Source: an uncultured Pseudomonadota bacterium (GTDB lineage: Bacteria > Pseudomonadota > Gammaproteobacteria > Burkholderiales > Burkholderiaceae_C). From it: a DNA stretch of 15,558 bases. The position numbers and the translations under genes are program-made. Under the pieces are notes generated by a model, which was not told the origin of the DNA, searched no databases, and was given only the letters and a program-made list of their open reading frames with translations. Shown here piece by piece: positions 11,979-15,558 of the stretch. The stretch lies in the NCBI GenBank assembly GCA_900320815.1, contig ONTY01000004.1:1-15558 (forward strand), written 5' to 3'. Every line of letters starts with the position of its first letter. Position 1 is the stretch's first letter.

Positions 11979-12442
11979 TGCGAAAAGTAATAGTATCGAC
12001 GATTCTTCTCTGCGCGATATCCGCGTTCGCGGAGGGCGGTTATACCAACCATGCCGGGAACGTCGTCGCGGGATGGCCCGTCAAGCTCACCCAGAAGGAG
12101 GTCACGCTGGTCGAGGGTGTTGTCACGAACGACTGTCGACTAACGACTAACGACTGCCGACTAACGACTACCTATCCCCTCTCCATCTTCCCTGAGTCCG
12201 AGCTGCGGCGCATCGCGGCGGACTTCGGTCAGCCGCGCGTGCCGGTCGCTGTGAAGCGGGCGATCTCAGGGGCGGAGAAGGCGATGGCGCGTTCGCGCAA
12301 GCGCGCGGAGAAGGGACTCTGCACGAAGGAGGAGAGCGACGACTTCTGCGCGAAGTCCGCGGCCGCGCTCAAGAGCTACTTAGACAAGCAGGTCAAGGAC
12401 GGCGCAATAACGCCCGCCGAACGCAAGGCCATCGGCCATTGA
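11978..12442 (+). CDS. Small secreted protein of unknown function with heptad DNA repeat, C-terminus probably frameshifted
   Basis: Start ATG 11978 has GGAGG (11967-11971) 6 nt upstream. Residues 1-18 are a clear signal peptide ('MRKVIVSTILLCAISAFA', cleavage after AFA), so it is exported. The mature part has 'GGYTNHAGNVVAGWPVKLTQ', a repeat-derived 'TNDCRLTTNDCRLTT', a 'PLSIFPESELRRIAADFG' helix, and a basic helical region 'AMARSRKRAEKGLCTKEESD' to 'KDGAITPAERKAI'. It stops at 12442, just after a 7-bp tandem duplication (12427-12440). Removing one 7-mer would continue the protein as 'KAIERGDYPRINGPQPRIAM' and on to a TGA at 12546-12548, giving about 187 residues. No known family recognised; small structural or envelope role is possible but unproven. 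Confidence 0.7.
   Translation: MRKVIVSTILLCAISAFAEGGYTNHAGNVVAGWPVKLTQKEVTLVEGVVTNDCRLTTNDCRLTTTYPLSIFPESELRRIAADFGQPRVPVAVKRAISGAEKAMARSRKRAEKGLCTKEESDDFCAKSAAALKSYLDKQVKDGAITPAERKAIGH
12130..12171 (+). repeat. Six tandem heptanucleotide units (CGACTNN)
   Basis: CGACTGT, CGACTAA, CGACTAA, CGACTGC, CGACTAA, CGACTAC run head to tail within the secreted-protein gene. Because 7 is not a multiple of 3, gain or loss of a single unit would shift the frame; three units equal seven codons, producing the repeated 'TNDCRLT' peptide. Confidence 0.92.
12427..12440 (+). repeat. 7-bp tandem duplication at a frameshift
   Basis: GGCCATC (12427-12433) is followed directly by GGCCATT (12434-12440). The premature stop TGA uses 12440-12442. 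Deleting one unit restores a GC3-rich frame of 35 further codons, so this looks like a slipped-strand insertion. Confidence 0.75.
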
Positions 12443-12543
12443 ACGAGGCGACTACCCGCGCATCAACGGTCCGCAGCCGCGCATCGCCATGCGTCGCCAG
12501 CGCGAGGCGATCGAGAGGATGCGGCGCGGGGACGGAGGACAGG

Positions 12544-12867
12544 ATGGGTGATGGTATGCTCTGCGTCACCGAAAACCCGGCGGCCATATACCTTATTGCC
12601 CAAATAGGCAAGAACTTCGCCATAGAAGAAGATGCCAGGATTGAAGGAAAGGCCTTGTTGGAACTCGCTCTCGAGAAGTTGCGTTCCGCGCAGACGATAA
12701 AATTGGTGCTGGTGGAGCGTGAGGCGGATCGCCCAAAGCTTCTTGATTTCTACAAAGATAGAGGCTTCAAGTCGTGGAATGAACGTTACGACAAAGGTGA
12801 TGGCGTAAAGTACGATCAGATGATTCGTGTGCTGGAGCCTGTCGCCGATATCCAATCTCTATCGTAA
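12544..12867 (+). CDS. GNAT-family N-acetyltransferase, N-terminally truncated
   Basis: The 107 residues from ATG 12544 (GGAGG at 12534-12538) match the second half of a GNAT acetyltransferase: 'YLIAQIGKNFAIEEDARIEG' and 'KALLELALEKLRSAQ' form the acetyl-CoA-binding strand/helix area, 'IKLVLVEREADRPKLLDFYK' the next strand and helix, and 'DRGFKSWNERY' the C-terminal strand. Typical members have 150-180 residues; the first 50-70, with the first two strands, are absent, so it is probably inactive. The frame also continues upstream to 12439 but as out-of-frame Arg/Ala-rich sequence overlapping the previous gene's lost end. Members close to this type are often toxin-antitoxin acetyltransferases; no antitoxin gene is seen. 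Its ATG overlaps the restored upstream frame's TGA (ATGGGTGA). Confidence 0.65.
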   Translation: MGDGMLCVTENPAAIYLIAQIGKNFAIEEDARIEGKALLELALEKLRSAQTIKLVLVEREADRPKLLDFYKDRGFKSWNERYDKGDGVKYDQMIRVLEPVADIQSLS

Positions 12868-12883
12868 AACTGGAAATGAAAGG
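12861..12883 (+). repeat. 23-bp direct repeat, copy 1
   Basis: The 23 bp starting ATCG and containing TAAAACTGGAAATGAAAGG are identical to 14480-14502. The following 100 bp are also loosely similar between the two places (for example CAGTAAA, ATTTGCA, TGAAT and TGAG in the same order). Copy 1 overlaps the last codons of the GNAT remnant. Confidence 0.88.
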
Positions 12884-13254
12884 ATGCATGACAACCCAGT
12901 AAAGAGAAATGGCGGGCGCAAGTCCGTCACAAGACAATTTGCAGCACTGCAAGCAGTCGTATTCGTGAATCCTGAGATTTTTACTGCTTGTATTCCACCG
13001 TACAGACTTTGCAACAAGTTGTTGCAGAATCTGCCTCAAGCAAACGGCGCGATCATCTACGCGCCAACCTCGCTCAATACGCAATCCGGCGTGATTATGA
13101 ACCCCAAGCGGCTCTCGTACCTGCAGGCTGGATGGAAGTTCTTTGACCTTCAGCCGCCCGTCGATCCGTCGCCGCCCTCGTCGCCGCTCGCACCCGCTTC
13201 TCCCTCCCCAACTCCGAAATCGCCGCGCTCCTCGCCGATGCCGTTGCCACATAA
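12884..13254 (+). pseudogene. Gene debris: two fragments in different frames
   Basis: From ATG 12884 (GAAAGG just upstream, within the direct repeat) a frame reads 'MHDNPVKRNGGRKSVTRQFA' and later 'NGAIIYAPTSLNTQSGVIMN' and 'LSYLQAGWKFFDLQ' with GC-rich third positions, then becomes Pro/Ser low complexity after about 13,155. There the neighbouring frame takes over with strong third-position GC, 'SVAALVAARTRFSLPNSEIA' and 'ALLADAVAT', ending at TAA 13252-13254. This looks like a frameshifted or fused C-terminal gene end. Neither fragment belongs to a family I recognise. The original frame stays open to 13387 but the later part has no coding character. Confidence 0.35.
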
Positions 13255-13323
13255 AGGTACAATAACCACGTTGGAAATCGCGGCATTTTGTCACTTTCCG
13301 CTTTTTGAAAAGTCGCCGCCCGC

Positions 13324-13352
13324 TTGTATTTTCCCCTCAAATGTGCTAAAAT
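13324..13352 (+). promoter_or_regulatory. Sigma-70 type promoter for the Rpn-like gene
   Basis: TTGTAT (13324-13329), a 17-bp spacer, then TAAAAT (13347-13352). The -10 box is enclosed by a small palindrome, GTGC-TAAAAT-GCAC (13343-13356), which could be an operator. It lies 58 bp before the gene start. Confidence 0.6.
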
Positions 13353-13409
13353 GCACATGTTCTTCGATAGGGGTACTATGCCCTTGAACGGAGAACTAGG
13401 ACAAAAGAC

Positions 13410-14291
13410 ATGGCAAAATACCTTGATCCAAAGGCGGACTTGACCTTCAAGAAGGTGTTCGGCGAACACCCGAATCTTGTTGCCAGTCTCCTGAACTCCC
13501 TCTTGCCGCTTCCGGCTGGGGAGGAGATTGCCGACATTGAATACATGTCTCCGGAGCGGGTGCCGCGCACGTCCATCGGCAAGAACAGCATTGTCGATGT
13601 GTTCTGCAAGACAAAGGACGGGCGCAAGTTCATCGTCGAGATGCAGATGTGCTGGACTGCCGATTTCAAGGACAGGGCGCTTTTCAATTCCGCGAAGGTG
13701 TATGTGGATCAGTTGGAACACGCAGAGGATTTCTCTCTGCTTCGTCCGGTTTATTCCCTTAACCTTGTGGATGCCGTTTTCGAGAAGGACGTGCCGGAGT
13801 TCATACACCATTACAAGGTCGTACACGAAAAATACACGGACAGGTTGATTGAGGGCTTCCACATCGTGTTCGTGGAACTGCCGAAGTTCAAGCCGCAGAG
13901 CATCGCGGAGCGCAAGATGGCGGTGTTGTGGCTTCGCTTCTTGACCGAGATAGACAAGACCACCGAACAAGTCCCGGACGAGTTCATGGAGTCGAGCGAA
14001 ATCAGCCAGGCCGTGAAACTTGTCGAGGAGTCGGCCTACACGCGGGAACAGTTGATGGGGTACGATCTCTTCTGGGACGCCGTGCGCGTCGCCAAAACTC
14101 TTGCCTCTGCGCCCGAACGCAGCTACAAGGCTGGACTTAAGGATGGCGAAGCAAAAGGTAAGGAAGCCGGTCTGCGCGAAGGCAAGGAAAAGCTTCTTCA
14201 GACAGCCCACAACCTTAAGGCAATGAATCTTGCCGTTGAACAAATTGCAAAGGCTACTGGTTTGACAGTCGAGGAGGTTGTATCCTCATGA
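13410..14291 (+). CDS. Rpn/PD-(D/E)XK nuclease family protein (putative transposase family)
   Basis: Matches proteins annotated as 'Rpn family recombination-promoting nuclease/putative transposase' (PDDEXK_2). The N-terminus 'YLDPKADLTFKKVFGEHPNL' is the family hallmark. The active-site set is D63 in 'SIVDVFCKTKDGRKFIVEMQM' with E77-x-Q79 (E-x-Q in place of E-x-K is common in this family), followed by 'RALFNSAKVYVDQLEHAEDF' and 'PVYSLNLVDAVF'. The C-terminal 60 residues are charged and Gly-rich, with 'GLREGKEKLLQTAHNLKAMN', ending in the usual 'IAKATGLTVEEVVSS' helix. 293 residues is full length. These proteins act as DNA endonucleases that promote RecA-independent recombination in E. coli; a role here is inferred. 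It lies between two 23-bp direct repeats and has its own promoter. Confidence 0.88.
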   Translation: MAKYLDPKADLTFKKVFGEHPNLVASLLNSLLPLPAGEEIADIEYMSPERVPRTSIGKNSIVDVFCKTKDGRKFIVEMQMCWTADFKDRALFNSAKVYVDQLEHAEDFSLLRPVYSLNLVDAVFEKDVPEFIHHYKVVHEKYTDRLIEGFHIVFVELPKFKPQSIAERKMAVLWLRFLTEIDKTTEQVPDEFMESSEISQAVKLVEESAYTREQLMGYDLFWDAVRVAKTLASAPERSYKAGLKDGEAKGKEAGLREGKEKLLQTAHNLKAMNLAVEQIAKATGLTVEEVVSS

Positions 14292-14359
14292 CTGCCCAAT
14301 GCGTGGGAACCATTGCGAAGTACACCGGCCTCACCGCACCCCTCATTGAGACGCTGTAA
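14288..14359 (+). pseudogene. Fossil C-terminus of a second Rpn-family gene
   Basis: A 23-codon frame starts as ATGA over the stop of the Rpn-like gene and reads 'CVGTIAKYTGLTAPLIETL' then TAA. This is the same C-terminal helix pattern as the intact gene's end ('VEQIAKATGLTVEEVVSS'), and 'IAKYTGLSxEEIExL' is a very common end of Rpn proteins. It is best read as the tail of a lost paralogue brought next to the current copy by recombination. Confidence 0.5.
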
Positions 14360-14479
14360 GCGCTCGCTTCGCTCGGGGGATATGACGAAATCGCTCGGCT
14401 CTCGCGTCCGCTCGGCTTGGAGAGCGCACCGCGCTCTCCCCGCTAACGCGGCGGTTACGCGCTGTAACAACAATCTCAA
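14360..14479. repeat. REP-like hairpin cluster
   Basis: No gene. The region is a chain of GC-rich short palindromes: GCTCGCTTCGCTCGG (14362-14376), GGAGAGCGC/GCGCTCTCC (14419-14427 and 14431-14439, perfect 9 bp around ACC), and CCGC-TAA-CGCGG (about 14439-14451). CGCTGTAA occurs on both sides (near 14352 and 14460). Confidence 0.55.
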
Positions 14480-14502
14480 ATCGTAAAACTGGAAATGAAA
14501 GG
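14480..14502 (+). repeat. 23-bp direct repeat, copy 2
   Basis: Identical to 12861-12883 and also preceded by CAATCTC in both places. Contains GAAAGG, which could serve as a ribosome-binding site for ATGs that follow, although here the first frame (ATGCAG) stops immediately. Confidence 0.88.
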
Positions 14503-14525
14503 TAAAACACCAATGCAGTAAAACG

Positions 14526-14801
14526 ATGTCGCGTCTTTCGGGAGAAAGAACGCGGCGAAATCGATTTGCAATGCAAATCTGCATGCGAGTCGCTACTATG
14601 AATGTGAGAAGTTCTAAACCGACGGCACTGTGCAGAGGAAGCGCAAACGCGCTTGCCTCTCCTTGTGCTTCGGTTAAGGCCATTCTCACAGCCTATAGTA
14701 GGGCACAAGGAGAGGTTTTATATGCCCTTGAAGCTATGCCGATAGTGGAGTTAGATTCAAGTGCGCCACGATACATCGCCGCCTTGCATGGTGTGCCTTA
14801 G
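14526..14801 (+). other. Open frame of doubtful coding value overlapping structured DNA
   Basis: ATG 14526 opens 91 codons ending with 'RAQGEVLYALEAMPIVELDS' and 'APRYIAALHGVP'. The frame runs through several strong hairpins: TCTTTC-GGGA-GAAAGA (14533-14548), a 17-bp palindrome (14563-14579), and two mutually exclusive stems (14634-14660, 14656-14715). Composition is uneven and no family is recognised. It may be a small gene, a structured RNA, or both; the alternative frame 'NAAKSICNANLHASRYYECE' also looks protein-like over its first part. Confidence 0.3.
14634..14715 (+). promoter_or_regulatory. Attenuator-like pair of competing hairpins
   Basis: Stem A: AGAGGAAGCGC (14634-14644) with GCGCTTGCCTCT (14649-14660). 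Stem B: CCTCTCCTTGTGC (14656-14668) with GCACAAGGAGAGG (14703-14715), a perfect 13-bp match followed by TTTTA. They share CCTCT and cannot coexist. The 3' arm of B contains AAGGAG (14707-14712), 9 nt before an ATG at 14722 that encodes only seven codons (MPLKLCR). This could be a leader controlling the gene at 14820. Function is inferred from structure alone. Confidence 0.4.
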
Positions 14802-14819
14802 CAGGAAAAGGATAATCAA

Positions 14820-15558
14820 ATGGAGACGCAACAAAATAAGGAAGACAGGGAGATTTGTGTCAAAGTGAATAGCTTTGATTTCGAAATGCCGTATTGTAAG
14901 CTCAAAAGATGGTTTGATCAGGAAGGCGGATGGATATTTCGAGGTGAGAATTTGAAGTCATATAAGGAGACAGGTGATTCCACGGAGAGACATACTACAG
15001 ATAAGGGTGATTTGATTCTAGATTTAGCGAAGGAATTTACTGTCTCAATAGATGAGGCTCTGCGGGATGCATATTATTCAGATAGTAGATCACTGCCGAT
15101 TGGCAATGAGAACATGACGGAAAGTGAGAAAAATCAGCGCATTATATGGGCTATTAAATATACAGCATTGATTAATAAAGTTAGAAATCAATTTAAGGCA
15201 AGGGTAACTGATGATAATGATGAATTCTGTGAACGGCATAAAGAGGATAGTATAGTACAAGGCAATATCCATAACGCTTTGCTGCCAAAGGGAGTTTTCC
15301 CTGTTCCATTGTATGGATATGATTGCATTGGTATTGGCGCAAAGAAACGATGGCTCGTGATTCCATATACAACATATTCGTTTATGGATAACTTGGCGGG
15401 GGTGCGGATAAATTCTGTTAGGTTGGTTCGACCACGGAACACTCGGAAACGCACCTTGTGCGGCACGGAAATGGCTGTAGAATGGGTGTTTCACGCATTT
15501 CAGCCGATGATTGCCCATCCGAAAACATCGGTATATGGAAGATGGACACATGCCAGCG
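14820..15558 (+). CDS. AT-rich gene of unknown function, 3' end outside the window
   Basis: ATG 14820 follows AGGAAAAGG (about 14802-14810). The frame is open through 246 codons to the last base, so the gene is cut by the window edge. Codon use is AT-rich (AAT, GAT, ATT, AAA) compared with the GC-rich kinase and debris upstream, a sign of separate origin. The protein is charged and probably cytoplasmic, with no signal peptide or membrane helix. Residues 30-60 contain 'RWFDQEGGWIFRGENLKSYK', where W-I-F-R-G recalls the start of FRG domains found in some putative phage-defence proteins, but the typical downstream pattern is not clear. Later landmarks are 'NQRIIWAIKYTALINKVRNQ' (about 105-125) and 'VPLYGYDCIGIGAKKRWLVI' (about 160-185). 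Not recognised with confidence. Confidence 0.75.
   Translation, partial: METQQNKEDREICVKVNSFDFEMPYCKLKRWFDQEGGWIFRGENLKSYKETGDSTERHTTDKGDLILDLAKEFTVSIDEALRDAYYSDSRSLPIGNENMTESEKNQRIIWAIKYTALINKVRNQFKARVTDDNDEFCERHKEDSIVQGNIHNALLPKGVFPVPLYGYDCIGIGAKKRWLVIPYTTYSFMDNLAGVRINSVRLVRPRNTRKRTLCGTEMAVEWVFHAFQPMIAHPKTSVYGRWTHAS

Noticed and set aside
12130..12171. CRISPR-like short repeat array
   Set aside because: Units are 7 bp, contiguous without spacers, and lie within a coding region.
12439..12543. N-terminal 35 residues in frame with the GNAT fragment
   Set aside because: Arg/Ser/Ala-rich sequence without GNAT character; another frame through this stretch looks like the lost end of the upstream gene, and ATG 12544 has a strong ribosome-binding site.
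13095..14243. 382-codon minus-strand frame opposite the Rpn gene
   Set aside because: Antisense shadow; the plus strand carries the complete Rpn/PDDEXK motifs and a promoter.
12861..14502. Integron attC sites around the repeats
   Set aside because: Small accessory genes separated by repeats suggested cassettes, but no core-site pair (GTTRRRY and RYYYAAC in the right geometry) and no integrase were found.

Overview
The window reads as two unlike parts joined near position 10,420. Part A (1 to about 10,420) is typical betaproteobacterial, probably Burkholderiales-like, chromosome. It holds the 3' end of the type IV pilus secretin gene pilQ, a large cell-surface lipoprotein gene, a degraded IS607-family element, and on the minus strand the conserved cluster pyrG-kdsA-eno-ftsB. 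Part B (about 10,420 to the end) has different codon habits. It holds a histidine kinase, a secreted protein with heptanucleotide repeats, a truncated GNAT acetyltransferase, an Rpn/PDDEXK-type nuclease, several gene stubs, strongly hairpin-forming DNA and an AT-rich gene cut by the window end. Part B could come from another lineage (a Kiritimatiellota/Verrucomicrobiota-type gut bacterium is a guess), through horizontal transfer or an assembly misjoin. The join cuts a class II ribonucleotide reductase gene (nrdJ) after about 69 codons.

Layout: pilQ end (2-1036); lipoprotein (1151-2737) with a strong terminator; IS607 remnant (about 3025-3960) with an intact tnpA and a gutted tnpB; minus-strand block ftsB (4085-4363), eno (4378-5664), an EcoRV-type restriction-modification pair (methylase 5711-6592, endonuclease-like 6589-7209), kdsA (7245-8102), pyrG (8099-9742); a GC-rich gene-free stretch (9743-10217); nrdJ stub; histidine kinase (10498-11619); a promoter in front of an ATPase stub (11770-11978); secreted protein (11978-12442); GNAT fragment (12544-12867); gene debris (12884-13254); Rpn nuclease (13410-14291); REP-like hairpins and a structured region (14360-14800); AT-rich gene (14820-end).

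The most notable observation is the R-M pair inserted between kdsA and eno. The methyltransferase looks complete and closely resembles M.EcoRV. Its partner aligns with EcoRV on both sides of the active site and keeps the DNA-recognition loop, but about 70 residues holding the catalytic D74/D90/K92 of EcoRV are absent. This is a restriction enzyme reduced to a probable DNA-binding shell. The genes are packed head to tail with 4-nt overlaps (pyrG/kdsA, and endonuclease/methylase through a TTG start), so the pair is probably transcribed with the housekeeping operon.

In part B, a 23-bp perfect direct repeat with similar flanks brackets the Rpn gene. Two separate 7-bp tandem repeats lie in one secreted-protein gene, one of them apparently having frameshifted its end. 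All family assignments come from reading motifs by eye; no database search was run.
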